This document shows, piece by piece, positions 22,328 through 34,427 of a DNA stretch of 64,000 nucleotides. Each line of letters begins with the position of its first letter. Within the stretch, counting starts at the first letter, position 1. The notes under the pieces are model-generated. The model ran no database searches. It was not told the origin of the DNA and saw only the letters and a program-made list of their open reading frames with translations. The DNA comes from Nelumbo lutea (Eukaryota > Streptophyta > Magnoliopsida > Proteales > Nelumbonaceae). The position numbers and the translations under genes were made by a program. The DNA lies in NCBI GenBank assembly GCA_022828595.1, contig JAKGHH010000007.1, positions 40,486,356-40,550,355 of the forward strand, given 5' to 3'.

Positions 22328-25300
22328 TCAAGAGGACATAGCCAAGGGGGGCCCATATCCATTACGATGAGACTGCTGCCATCTCCATGCAATCTGCAAA
22401 CTCTCTTGAAGATTGGTGTACTGTGCTGTCCAGTTTAACTCATGCAGTATCTTGGATGGATCACTGTAAACTTCAGCATAATCTCCAGGCCGGCGGCTGA
22501 GATATTCAACTTTGATGTCCACACCTGTCGCCTTCTTACATGCCTCCACAAATTCCTTGACTGATCTACCTGTTTACAAGATACAGAAAAACTTTAGAAA
22601 TTTCAACAAGAACACTATTCCATCCAAAATGCCTGCATTCCTCAAATAAACAGATGTCTTTGCAATTTGCCATCTTATCTACGTTGAATTCACTACCTTT
22701 TCCTGTGCCAACATTGTAAATACCAACTTTTCCAGGGGTTGCCTTCACAAGAGCCTTCACATGAGCATCAACTAAGTCTGTGACATCAATGTAGTCTCTT
22801 ATGCAAGTGCCATCAGGTGTCTTATAATCTGTTCCTTTGACCTAATGAAAATGCCAACTAAAAGTCAGTAACAAATATCATGCACATAAATAAAAGAAAC
22901 TTGGTCATTTTTCTTATGTTGCATAATCTGCAGATTCTTTTACAAGCAGAAAAAACAGTGAAAGGAAAATGATCAGCAGCAAACCTTCAACCCAGGAATT
23001 ATCCCCATTGCTGCATCAAAGCAAGCACCTGATATCCGTCCATGCTCACGCAATTCAGGTCTGGGAGCTTCCCCTAGCCTTCCCTCTGGATCTGAACCAA
23101 TCACATTGAAATATCTGGAAGTTTTTCATAGAGGGAAATTAGTCTTGCAACTATTGGTTCAACTAGTTCTACTCTTTAGAGATATGGATACAAAGCTTAG
23201 TAGGTTTGTCATATTTGATTATGTGGATTATTAGCATACTTTAACTTTAGCTACCCATTTTGTCTATGCTCACTAGGAGGATTTCGTAAAGCTTTTTTAC
23301 TTAAGTTACCCAGAACACCAATGCCTAAAAGGATGGAAACATAACTTGCTCAGACTAAGAGAAGACAGAATAAGCCCTGGCACTACCACACCGTACTGAC
23401 ACTAGCTATAAGAAACCAAAACCATTTAAACCATTGAACTATACCTTTCAAGAAGCTTGAAAAAGCAGCAGAGGACCAGTGTTTCCATTGGACTTTTAAT
23501 GGTTGGTCAGGATTCAGGAATTAAGGTATGGGGTGTAATGGGATCTATATGAATTCCCGGAACAATGTACCATCCCAAGATCAAATAAGATGGACAGATA
23601 CAGACAAATTAACTTCATCAAGAATAAAAACAACCCAAAGGAACAACACATACATACACACACCAACCTTAAGATCATGACAGCCATGTCTGAATTCTTT
23701 GAGAAATCGAGAATGATATCTTCTGCCATCTTCTTGGCTTTTCCATATGGGTTAATTGGGGCCTGTATTTGTGCATCATGTTCATTCGTCATGTCACAAT
23801 GAATGTAAAACAGATAGAACTTGTAACAGCCACTTTTTCTCTATTTCTGTAGCATTTACAAATAAAGGAAAATATTGTGCATCCCTAAATCATTGTCAAC
23901 AAATACAATGTAGCTTTAAGCTATAACCTGAGGAGTTGCTTCTGTAATAGGCATCCTTTCAGGCTCTCCATATGTTGCACATGTACTTGAGTAAATTAGT
24001 GTCTTCACACCATGTGCAGCCATTGCCTCCAATACTACCAAGGTATTTGATGTAATATTGTGATAATATCTGCAACGCAGAGGAAGGTGTCATTACAAAA
24101 AAAAATAAAAAAAGACAGGGTATTTTTCACTTTTTCACTATAAATAGTAAAATAAAGTTGTTTAATCTTTTGAAAACACTAAAATTTTAGGGGGCTTTCA
24201 CAACGAGGTAGAAAATGATTAATATCCCATTAGAGCTGCAATGATACACAAGAATGCAAAGCAAGTTAGGAAGCTAAAATGAAGCCCAACTTCTGAGTTA
24301 AAGATACATACATTATAATACTAGAGAATTAATTATGCCATTTGGAAAATCCTTGGATTTCAAATCAGCTAGACACTCTTGGTTCTGCTACAGGTTTGCA
24401 TGCCTTTCAGATCCATCTGGTCAAATTGAATAAAAGTTCTGCTTCGCAGAATCACCATTTTAAGAATGAAATTCGAGTAAAAATTGAATCTTTTTTTAAG
24501 CTATTTTTTTAATTCCAATAAGGGAGTTCTTAGAATGACTTTTGACCCCCTCCCCCCCCAAAATAAAAATGATTCTTAGAATGACAAAGTAATCAAAACT
24601 AACTCTCTGAAAGCATGCCAAATGCATCCTAAATTGCCCTAGATTAAATGGGTATTCTGAGAAAGTTTACTTAATCCAGGAAATTCATCTTTCTCCATCC
24701 TCCAAGCTTGTGTATTAATGATCAGAGAACTTAGTGCTGAAAACCCCACTAAATGGTGTCAAAATCATGTGTAGACACATCTATGTGATAATAGAAACAA
24801 TTATAGCATTAGTTTGAAGAGCAGAGTTTACTAAAGATATGGAAATTATTAACTGATTCTTGCTGATCAAAAAGGGAAAAAAATCTAAAGATTCTTGATC
24901 CTCTAAAGGATTGCATACTTAAGGGACACATCTAACAAAACTGAGAAAAATTGCTCTGAATTAAATGGACAGTATTTGTAAATGTTAATTCTAGTTTCTC
25001 ATACTCAGACAAAGCATCCATGACCAAGTAGAAAGTCTTTATGTTTGATATATAAATAGATCGACACATTGACAAATTCTCATACCTCTCCAAATATAGC
25101 TTCTTGTAGTTTAGCTCTAAACAAACCAAACATGACTGAACTTTCAATTTCAAGACTTCAAAATAAAAAAGATAGCCACCTGAACAGGCTTAAAATCTGG
25201 AACATAAATCTTAGAACAGAAGTTTCCTCTACAGTTCTACCAATGTTTAAGAAGTTAAGGGGAAAAATCTAAATGCTTTCTTTTTTCTATTCAGACATAT

Positions 25301-27535
25301 AAATTGACATTTATGATTCTTTTCTTCCAAGAAAAGTCACTTCAAGAAAATTTCTTATCAAATTTTCAAATAAATAAAGAAGTTTGTAGTCTCAGATGGG
25401 GAAAAAAGTTTCTCATCAACTTAGCAACCCAACTGTCAGAATTGAGTTAATAGTTACTAAATCCTGCAAATTAATGCAGAGATTTCTACAGTTCTACTAA
25501 TTAACTAACCCAAGGTACTAAGTAAAATTTTCTGCACTCTAAGGAAGTTGGTTATTAGAATATACCAATCTTTCTCAAGATCAACTGATGTTTAAAAGGG
25601 TCCAGTTTAAATAAGAATAACCCACACCTGAGAGGATCAAGTGTGCTTTCCCCAACATAAGCAACAGCTGCAAAATGCATCACAGCATCAAATGCATTTT
25701 CTGCAAATATTTTGTGTACCTGAAATATATCAATTAAGGTAAAAACTTTCAAAAGATTAAAAGCTAAGTTAGAGAAAAAAAGCACCCAATGACTGTAAAA
25801 GTAGGATACAGCTTTCACATCGCCCAAATCAGCATAAATGAACTGAAGTCTCCCAGGTTCTGGAAACTTCTCCTGAAGGACCTTAATTGCACCAATGTTT
25901 CCCCGGGAGAGGTTGTCCTGTCAGAATTAAAAGATACACACAACATTTTATATTTTTACATTGTTTTTTCTGGTACTTAAATCTCAATCATTTGAAACGA
26001 ACAATAAAGAGGAAACTCATAGTTCAGAATGATAAATACCACTATGGTGACACGGTATGAATCCTTCAGAAGTCTAAGTGCAGCATGTGAACCAATATAG
26101 CCAGCACCTCCAGTTACTAAGACATGTGTCATCCCTGGTTCATGACGGGAGAACTGGAGAAAAGAAAAGAGAAAAAAGAATACTGTTAGAGTGGGATAGC
26201 AAAGTGGAAACAAGTAAAAGGGAACAATTTAATGAATTCAATCAAGGAAATTTTTCTAACACTCTACAAAGAAGTTGTTGAGTAGTTGGGTAGTACTAGA
26301 TGTAGATGGACATCTCATATGGTGATGGAAGAACCATGCAATTTTAATATCAACCTAGGTAACTATGCATGTGGGTAAACGTAAACAAAAAAAAGCCAAG
26401 TAAAACCGCTTTCATGCTTGATATTTTAGGCCAAAGTTTTACCAAGAAAATGATCCTATTACTATAAGCAGTAAAGTAACAATTGGAACAGATATTTTAG
26501 CTCCAGAGGAAAACTAGATTGGTGGTGATGTGATAGTTCTTTCTCATAATCATGAAATTGTGAGGTTTTGATCCATATGGGTCCATACAGGAGGCATCAA
26601 CTGGGGGGAAAAGCATATGAATATAATTTGTTCTATTCAACTCTATATATTTCCTTTTACTTTGGTAATGCAAATCAAGAAATGTGTATTCAACACCAGC
26701 TTTGCACATGCAAATCAGGAGAAAGTTGGTGTATTGAATACCAACTTTTTCTGGGAAAGGCAAATGTCATATTGCATTCTATGAGGAACTTACCGGGCTT
26801 GGGCTACTAAATCCAGGTGACTGCTTCAGCATAATAATGCATAGGGCTGTGAGAATAGCAAGCAAAAGAACCTTGCCAACAAAGTTGCTCTTCCGTTTTG
26901 AATCTGCATAATCCATGCCTGCATGAACAACAGGAAAAATTAATCAATAGAAATTCCATATAGACAACCAAATACTAGCCAACATCAGTATTGTTTATCC
27001 TTTGGTTACAGAAACCTCCTGGCTAAGGCTCTGCTGCAGAAATCAGAATTTCAATTCAATACCCAAATTATAAATCCACTTGTTCATATCCCAGTTTAGC
27101 AGTCATTCTCCACTAAGATCACCTCTACCTTTAACAAATTTATTTGCAGCCATCTCAATACTTCCATATCTTAATTTGTTCTATATTTGTATATATAGAA
27201 ATAACAAATATGTGATTTGCATCATTTCACCGTTACTTGAATAAGCTTCGCTTTTTCCTTCTTTTTTCCTTTTACACATTTTATTTTATATTTTTGACAT
27301 GAGCTTCTAAATTTTTTATCCCACCTCTCTCTCTCTCTCTCTCTCTCGTTGTTCGACTGTAACAGAAAGTAATTTATAATGAATAAACGATCAGAAATTA
27401 AATTAATGTGCAAAAAATCAGGTCTTCTAAAATATACGAGGGTCCTCCAGCGATTGATAAAGAAACCCACCCACCTGAAAGAGACCAAGATCTGCTGGTC
27501 CTTGGCTGATTTCTGTTTCTGTTGAAGGGTAACAT
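22328..27535 (-). CDS. MUR4: UDP-arabinose 4-epimerase (UDP-xylose 4-epimerase), 10 coding exons
   Basis: Interconverts UDP-xylose and UDP-arabinopyranose with bound NAD, supplying arabinose for cell-wall polymers; MUR4-type enzymes are Golgi type II membrane proteins. Exons in transcript order: 27475-27535, 26794-26918, 26040-26153, 25810-25917, 25628-25719, 23928-24069, 23668-23762, 22985-23114, 22697-22841, 22328-22569. They total 1254 nt, 417 residues, with GT-AG introns and consistent phases; MUR4 proteins are about 419 residues. Visible features: a short basic N-terminus; one membrane segment at about 37-51; the NAD-binding GGAGYIG at 77-83; SST at 194-196; and the catalytic YGKAK with Tyr220 and Lys224. 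[10 protein letters not shown] follows in exon 8 and VGTGKG closes exon 9. The ATG at 27535 is chosen because the first 20 codons splice in phase to MDYADSKRK. No stop or frameshift was found. It is the only intact host gene in the window. Confidence 0.97.
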
Positions 27536-28760
27536 GTGTGATATTTCTTCAACCGTAATAAATTTGCAAATCAAATCCTAGTCCTCCCACCGACGAGAGC
27601 GCAGGGAAACGTCTCGTCAAGCGTGTAATGGTTCTAGTCTGTACCAACCAAAAAGGCCAAAAATCATACAAATTTTCAAAAAAAAAAAAAAGAATAATAA
27701 AAAGAAAGGGAAGAGGGAACAAAAGGAGTTGAGACGAAAAGAAGCTTGGAGATGGACAGAGTAATGCAGAGAACAACTAAAAATTTAAAAGTTTCCAAAA
27801 AGATCAAAATTCACAATTAAAGAAAGACCCACAGAAGATCACCGATCAAAATTTAAATTTCAAGGTTAGAGAGAAAAAAGGATAAAAAAAATAACAGCCC
27901 ATGCAGAAAAATCCATTAAGAACATAAACGGCTAAAAAAGAAGGGCAAAATGAAGAAGCATATAACAGGATATATAGAGAAAAAAAAGATAAACATACAA
28001 GTCCCAAAAATTCAACTTTTCAAGAACATAGTATCCCATAAACGATAACCCATCAGAGATCGACCGTCAAAATCAAACTTCAAGACATCGAAACCATAAC
28101 AACAAAATTTGCTGATAGGCAGACACCGGAAACACGAATTAGCAGAAATAAACAAACCCTAAGGGAAAAGACAAATAGAGCATAAAAGCTCAACCAAAAT
28201 ACTCCTCAGAATCAAAGAACCCCAGAAACCCACTTCGATTAAAAGCTCAAATTTCTATATGTTACCTGAAACAACCGGCATTAACGCATTAATAACGTAC
28301 TTCCGACAAGAAGCGAAAAAAGGAGTGGGGAAATTAAGAAAAACAAAAACACCACAAAAGCATAGTTTTCGAGATCAGGAGGACCTACTAGCAAGAACAG
28401 AGAAACGAAACCCCGATTTAAAGAATAATTCTATGAGCAAGCTTGAGTTTCTGCCCCCAATCAACGAAAGAATGGACACCATTGAGTAGAAACAACGACG
28501 ACAGAAACCTCCAGAGGGAGAAGAAACTACCACGAAGGACAAAAAGTCAAGAACATAGAGAGAGAGAGAGAGAGAGAGAAAGAGGGAAGTCAGAGAAGAT
28601 AGAAAGGCGGAATAAGAGATGGTGGCCTTGGAGGCTTGGACCGAGTCCTGGTCTTCTTCCTGCGTTTGAATTGTGGGAAACAGAAAGAAGAAAGAGGACT
28701 TCTATTAAGTTATTTTGATGTGAGACTTCTCGGCTCTCGCCATGTTATAGAGGGTGGTGG
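27536..28760 (-). promoter_or_regulatory. 5' leader with probable intron, and promoter of the epimerase gene
   Basis: Inferred. A good donor (TTTCAG then GTAACAT, minus strand) lies at 28266/28265, and a good acceptor (a T-rich tract ending TACAG) at 27639. This suggests a 5' UTR intron of about 627 bp, with a second leader segment at 27536-27638 ahead of the ATG. The proposed first leader exon contains a CT repeat on the transcribed strand (28557-28579). Weak TATA-like candidates lie at 28743-28750 and 28838-28848 on the minus strand. Frames called open in this stretch (28259-28827) are not supported as genes. Confidence 0.4.
28557..28579. repeat. GA/CT microsatellite in the presumed 5' leader
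   Basis: About 11 AG units on the plus strand, reading CT on the gene's strand. CT-rich tracts are common in plant 5' leaders. Confidence 0.9.
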
Positions 28761-28849
28761 ACAGAGAATCAAGGAAGGCAGAGGGCTCCGCTCTCCCTTT
28801 CTCCTTTTTGCCTTTTTCTATTTTTAAAATTTTCAGTTATATTTATTTC

Positions 28850-30100
28850 TCTCTAATACAAAGAATCCTTGCAGGCAGCATCTCATATTCTCAACTGCAT
28901 TTAAGTCACAAAGGCGCTATAGACACGGTGGGACCCGTAAGTATTTTAGCTTCACGAATGGCATTGCTGTATACATGTTCTTTCAACCCCAAACTTGTAT
29001 ACTTAATTTTTTTTTTAATGCAAGAGAACTTCTATACAAATCTAAGTTGCTTTTTCTTTTGCTACTCAATATACAAAATATTCTACTTGTAATGTACCAA
29101 GTTGCTACCCCACGAGAGCTGTGTGATAACTGTTTGAGTTGTTTTAATAATTACATCCTAGAATTTAGACTCTGGTTAATGTGGATCCACAATCTACTCT
29201 ACCATAAGTCAGAATCTGAAACCCACATAGCGTCATAGACTCATAGTTAATAGGAGGAAACCACATTTCAAAAGCTTAACTTTTGCTTCTGAGCTGTAGT
29301 TGTGGAAAACAAAATAGAATCAAAAGGTGTTTTAGGCGTTTGGTAAGAATTGTTTTAAGAATACATCAATTTGAAGTCTAAAGAGTTTTAAACTAGAAGT
29401 ACAAAACTAAACATGGGACTTGGTACTTTTGGGTTTTGACGCACATGTTATTCAAATATAATATATATTTATAATTTAGTTTAGGAGATTGATATTTAAT
29501 GTGATATTTTTTATGGACAAAAGTATTAAGATAAATCACTAATTAAACCACAAAATCGGAATTAAATGGATCAAATTGTCATTGAAAAATTAGGATGCAA
29601 CTATTTGTTTTTTGTTGCTTGTTTTTTAAAGATAACTAAGGCTGCTTTAAGTGTCGTTGGGCAAGTCTTTTATCATAGGTCTTTCGGTAAAGTTGGCAGC
29701 AAAAGACGATGTGAGCTTTTGCATTAAGATCTTAGAAGCCTAAGGACGTTTGGTTAAGGCGTGTTTTCTCGCACGTCTTTCTGCAAAAAGATATGATGAA
29801 AAAAATCGAAAATAGCCCAAAACAGGCTTTGCACATATTTTCGAGATGACATGTTTTAGAAATAACATCTTTTAGCAACTAGATCTTTTTCCAATCAAAC
29901 GAGAAAAGACCAAAACACGAACTGCCAGGTTTCTAAACAGCCGATAGCCTGTACGGAAAGATGCAGCAAATGGGGCCCTATTATATTTGAGATAAGAGCT
30001 ATGAAAAGTAGAATTGAGAAAAAAAAGTTTTTTGAGCATTTGGTAAGTTAACATTATAATTTGAAGCCAAAGCACTCTTAAGAGGTTAAGAGTGATTTGG
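28850..30100. other. intergenic stretch, no gene recognised
   Basis: AT-rich with no domain-bearing frame. Phrases such as GGCGTTTGGTAAGAATTG (29337) and GAGCATTTGGTAAGTTAAC (30035) resemble decayed MITE ends but have no target duplication that I can pair. Confidence 0.4.
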
Positions 30101-30105
30101 CTGCA

Positions 30106-30860
30106 ACTTGGGATTGGTCAGGTTAGGGTTAGCGTTGAAATTCATGAACCCGACTTTACTTCGGATTAGGTCAAAGTCGACCCCTTAACTAACCCGACCC
30201 AACGCGAATCCAACACTATAGAACATGTCATATATAAATATATGTTATATGTAACATATAACATACAATGATTTGTTTAGATGCATGATATTTGTATAGC
30301 GCTCACCACATAGTATCATGTATTTTTTTAAGATAATCACTTCCTTTAACCCTAATAAAAAAGACTAAAACCTTAATAATATTATTTTATGTTTTTTGAC
30401 AATTTTATTCTTCATCTCCTCTATGTTGTTTTCCACCTAAGAAAGATCTATCATAAGTCATAACTCATAATAAACTATAATCATTTCTAACACTTGTTTT
30501 TCTGAATTTTGTACTAAAAGAACAAAAAAAAAAGCGTTAACAAACAAATACTAATGAAACATAGGATTAATATATATACCGAAAGTTGAGTTAAGATCTA
30601 AAATTGAGAAATTCTATGAGGTTTTAAGGGGTGGGAAGAAGGTTGGGTTGGGCCCAACCCAACCTGAAATTGACTTCGGGTTGGGTTGGGTTAGGGTTGA
30701 AGGAATTTAATTAGGGTTAGGGTTAGGGTTGGATTGGTCGGGTTGAGTTAGGGTTGAAGGAATTTAGTTAAGGTTAGGATTAGGGTTGGGATTTAGATCT
30801 TAGGATTGGTCTAGGATTGACCTCAACCCGACCTAACCCAGCCCAACTTTTAACCCTAGC
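30106..30860. repeat. degenerate GGGTTGGGTT / TTAGGG-like repeats
   Basis: Two blocks (30106-30215 and 30640-30860) of interleaved GGGTTGGGTT, TTAGGGTTAGGG and their complements. The longest clean run has four TTAGGG-type units near 30711-30732. These resemble the interiors of the hAT-type MITEs in this window rather than the TTTAGGG plant telomere repeat. I could not identify a target duplication. Confidence 0.55.
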
Positions 30861-31765
30861 CTTATTATGTTGCAAAATCAGAGGTTCGGTATTACTGTTG
30901 TTGGTTGTTCTTTGTGAGTCTTCCTTCATTAGATCCTGGCCATACCAAACTCTTGTAGTTTCATGGATTTACTAAAACCTACCCTATAGTTTGCAATTGA
31001 CTTACTTAATCAACCTTCCATTAGACATGAGTAGAAAATGACAATTTTGACCCTAACACCCATTTGAACAAATTTAATCAAAATAAAATAAAAATGAAAA
31101 ATTAATTATTGCCCTTTCCCTTGGAATAACATGGATGACCACTTTGTCCGATCAATTTTATTTTCTGTTCGTACAAGAAAGATATGTTGTTGCAAATGAA
31201 ACACCCAAATGCCATTGTTTTCTTTCCTTCTTCATTCCGTTGAAACCAAACATTATTTCTAAATGCTTGATATGACATGCTATGGGTACTCTTGGAATAA
31301 ACAATCATATGACATGCTAGGGGTGCTCATGAAATCATGTCTAGATGGCAAGACAAATAGTTATTAACAAAATGTCTAAACTGGTTGCAGACTACAACCT
31401 ATCCAAATGCAACCTAAATGCTTCTTCGCAAATACATTTTTTTATAAAGAAAAAACTTCATTAAGTATGCATTAAATATAATAGGTCTATTACATTCAAC
31501 CCCATATCATCCTTCTTGATATCTATATACATATTCTTCACACATGCCATATATATTCTACTTGATGAACTAGTTCAAAATTTCTAATTTACATAAAAAA
31601 AAACTTTGAAATTATTGAAAAAGCTCCATTGTTTCAAAACAATCAGGATGTCCTACCCACATCCCTACCCACAGGGCACTAAGATCCAAGCTATTTACAA
31701 CTGCTACTGCAAGCTGTATCAGAAAAACTGTCTGGTTCCCTGCAAATACATTACGGATCTGCAGG
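30861..31765. other. intergenic stretch, nothing recognised
   Basis: No domain, hairpin or repeat structure that I can support. Confidence 0.4.
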
Positions 31766-32815
31766 TAAGAGGAAGATTAGGTCAAAATCTGGTGGCTTAG
31801 AGAATGCTCCATAAGCAATTATCTTGCCTACAAACACTTTCAACTTTTTAAATGCTAGGTAAGAGTAAATTTAGGCTATGTTTGATTTGAAAGAAAAGGT
31901 AAGAAAAGCGAGTCAGATGTGGTAGGCATGTTAGATAAGCACAATGAGTGAATACATAATAGCTGTGTGACACATGTCCCAATTAATGTGCCTTTCATCC
32001 AAATATTTTTGCTCCGTTAGAAATTATCCATTATCTTATTATCTTTGTCAAAATAATTGAAAATAAAAACAATGAAAAACGAAAACCTAAACGTGTTGGG
32101 AGTTGGGACTCATTTATGTTTTCCTTTTTTATTGTTTTTTATTTTTAATTATTTTGACAAAAATAATAAAATAATAGATAATTTTTGTCTAACAGAGCAA
32201 AAACCTTTGGATGAAAGTCACATTAACTAGAACATATGTCACACAACTATTACGTGCTCATTCATTGTACTTACCTAACGTGCCTAATACATCCGGACCC
32301 AGGAAAAACTATACAAGGTTTGTAAAAGTTTCTCTACCTTTCCCTTCTTTTCCCTACTTTTTCCTTCAAACCAAACACAGTCTTAGTTCAAAATCTAATG
32401 GCAATATCAGGCAGGAAATGCTAACAATCACATTATTGCTTGTTTATTATAGTACTAGTAAAGGTAAAACTTTGCCACATTGTTTAAAATATCTAAACAT
32501 AACTTAAACCACTTCCTTGTCAACACATTAAGCACTAGGTAAGTAAGGGGAAGATTAGGTCAAAATCTGGTGGCTGACAAAGTGCTCCATAAGCAATTAT
32601 GCTGCTTGCAATTTGCAAACACTTCAAACGTTTTAAATGCTTTTTAAATGCTAGGTAAGGGTAAATTTAGGTCAAAATCTGGTGGAAACGTGAGGTTGAA
32701 ATGTAATAATCACATTATTGCGTTTTACTTGTGAGTTTGAAATGTAATAATCACATTATTGCGTTTTACTTGTAAAGGTAAAACTTGCGACATTGTTTCT
32801 TGTAATATTTGCAAA
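31766..32815. repeat. local direct duplication, one copy interrupted by a MITE
   Basis: Copy A (31766-31873 plus 32383-32500) and copy B (32540-32815) share GGAAGATTAGGTCAAAATCT, GCTCCATAAGCAATTAT, AAATGCTAGGTAAG, AATCACATTATTG and AAAGGTAAAACTT in order. Copy A is split by the MITE; copy B has the uninterrupted site. Copy B also contains a tandem doubling of about 43 bp at 32694-32780. Confidence 0.8.
31874..32382. mobile_element. Tourist-type (PIF/Harbinger) fold-back MITE
   Basis: A 509-bp element. It begins GGCTATGTTTGATTTGAAAG and ends with the reverse complement of GACTGTGTTTGGTTTGAAGG, flanked by TTA on both sides (31871-31873, 32383-32385), the PIF/Harbinger target duplication. The inverted symmetry extends through most of the element: CACAATGAGTGAA, GTGTGACACATGT and TTTGCTCCGTTAG each have a near-complement in the right half. 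The neighbouring uninterrupted copy (about 32655-32675, AAATTTAGGTCAAAATCTGG) is the empty site. It encodes nothing. Confidence 0.88.
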
Positions 32816-32820
32816 GTAAA

Positions 32821-33049
32821 GCTTTCATTTAGATAAATGGAAAACTACTGGGTTCTGATCTTGATTATGTTGATATGCTTGTTCATGTCAGTGCTGAATA
32901 TTGTCGAGTTGATTTTTGTTCGACATTTGATTTTTCGAAATAGTTGATTTATTTATGGGTCATTTACTTACATACCCCTATGGTTTTATCTAATTATTAA
33001 GACATCTCCTTTAGTTTGCATTTTACTAAGAAATTCTTCGTAATTTGCA
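32821..33049. other. intergenic stretch
   Basis: Nothing recognised. Confidence 0.4.
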
Positions 33050-33057
33050 ATCATATT

Positions 33058-33598
33058 TAGGGATGGCAACTTTGCCGTAAAACCAGGGTCCCGCCCTGCC
33101 CCGCCCCACCATGAATTGGGTGGATTTTCCCCGATCTTAAATGGAGCCGGGGAGAGGATGGGAAAATATTATTGCCCTGAATTGGGGACAAGGTGGGGAT
33201 GGGTTTTACAAATAATTCTCCGAACCTGTTCCGAACCCGGTGATAAATTATTAAAATATGCCTAGATTTAATATTAATTTTTAAAATATCTTTAAATTTT
33301 TCCAAATTCCTAAAACCTTTAAGATCCAATAATTTAATATTTAAAATACCCTTAAATTTTCATAATCCAATAATTAAAATACTCCTAAATTACCATAATA
33401 TAGTTTTCAAAATATCCCAAATATGATATATTTTTAAATGTTGAATCAGAACGAAAAAAATTTAGGAATTCCCCATCCCCAAAAAAGAAGTGCTCCACCC
33501 TGAACCCACCCCGCCACAGGAACTGGGCCGGAATGGGGTAAGGGATTTTGGCTAAGGGGCGAGGACAGAGAGGGGTGCCCCGCCCTGTTGCCATCCTA
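33058..33598. mobile_element. GC-rich hAT-type MITE
   Basis: A 541-bp element. The left end is TAGGGATGGCAAC and the right end, reverse-complemented, TAGGATGGCAAC. It is flanked by an 8-bp duplication with one mismatch (ATCATATT at 33050-33057, AACATATT at 33599-33606). Both subterminal parts are rich in CCCCGCC/GGGGCGG, unlike the AT-rich surroundings. It carries no transposase. Confidence 0.85.
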
Positions 33599-33606
33599 AA
33601 CATATT

Positions 33607-33832
33607 TATTCATGGTTATAGTTTTCCTAAATGTAAGCACAAAATGACATTTCTAACCTTAACGACGGTTAGACTTGATTGAAAGCTGACCAGCGTCTAT
33701 AAAGAAGAGTTTATGCTTCGACCAAAGAGGCTTAATGATTGAGTGGCTTTAAGTCGAAAAGCTGTCTATTCCCCTCATTGATCAAAGCATACGTATGAAT
33801 GATTTTCTGCTCTTTGCATCGAGATCGGCTTC
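33607..33832. other. intergenic stretch
   Basis: Nothing recognised. Confidence 0.4.
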
Positions 33833-33977
33833 AGTCACTGCAAGGTCCGTTAAAACACTGTTAGAACAGCCTTTTCAGTCTTGCATTGGGAATATTTCTG
33901 TACTTTTATGCTTTATTTCATGGGGGACATATTCCCAATGCAATAGGATGGTTGTTTGAATGGGCCTTGCAGTGAAT
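33833..33977. repeat. fold-back sequence, about 145 bp
   Basis: A perfect 15-bp inverted repeat TTGCATTGGGAATAT (33881-33895) and its complement (33929-33943) enclose a 33-nt loop. Outside it a second pairing, CACTGCAAGGTCC (33836-33848) with GGCCTTGCAGTG (33963-33974), extends an imperfect stem. It could be a small MITE or a small-RNA precursor; no known microRNA sequence was recognised. Confidence 0.6.
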
Positions 33978-34098
33978 GAATCCCAATAGTTTCCCGATAT
34001 GGGACTTATCGAATCCAAAGAATAAATTAACTGTGATTTTTTGGTTCTCTAGGTGCAAGAAGGTGTAGTAGAGGAGCACAAAAAAATAAACTAAGATT

Positions 34099-34209
34099 CA
34101 GTTTGGAAGGAGTACAAATACAAATATGTAGAGTGCAAATACATACAAAATAGTACAAAATACAAGGCTTTCAACTCTGCATATTTGCATTTGTACTCCT
34201 TCCAAACTG
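34099..34209. repeat. fold-back sequence, 111 bp, near-perfect 36-bp stem
   Basis: The left arm starts CAGTTTGGAAGGAGTACAAA and the right arm is its complement over about 36 bp with two mismatches; the loop is about 39 nt. I see no clear target duplication. It is a short MITE or hairpin RNA candidate. Confidence 0.7.
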
Positions 34210-34427
34210 CTAAAGACCCACAAGCCCCACAGTCTCTCTCACATTGTGTGTGAGTGGGTGGTTTTGTGTAATGGATGTTCATGGGGATCTTTGGTTAAAT
34301 GGGAACAAGAAACTAAACTTATCGATCTTTATTAGTTAAATGGGTCGGATAGGGTGTGGGAAGAAAAAGTATGTCTCTGCAACTTCATCAAACATAGAAC
34401 TTTAAAACTATAATCACTACTAAAAGG

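Noticed and set aside
28259..28827. Plus-strand frames over the epimerase upstream region
   Set aside because: They lie antisense to the presumed leader and promoter, are low-complexity (GA repeats), and show no domain.
30711..30732. TTAGGG-type repeats as an interstitial telomere
   Set aside because: Only about four units, the unit is TTAGGG/GGGTT rather than the usual plant TTTAGGG, and it is embedded in MITE-like GGGTTGGGTT sequence with both strands represented.
30106..30860. hAT MITE spanning both GGGTT blocks
   Set aside because: No matching terminal repeats or 8-bp duplication found.
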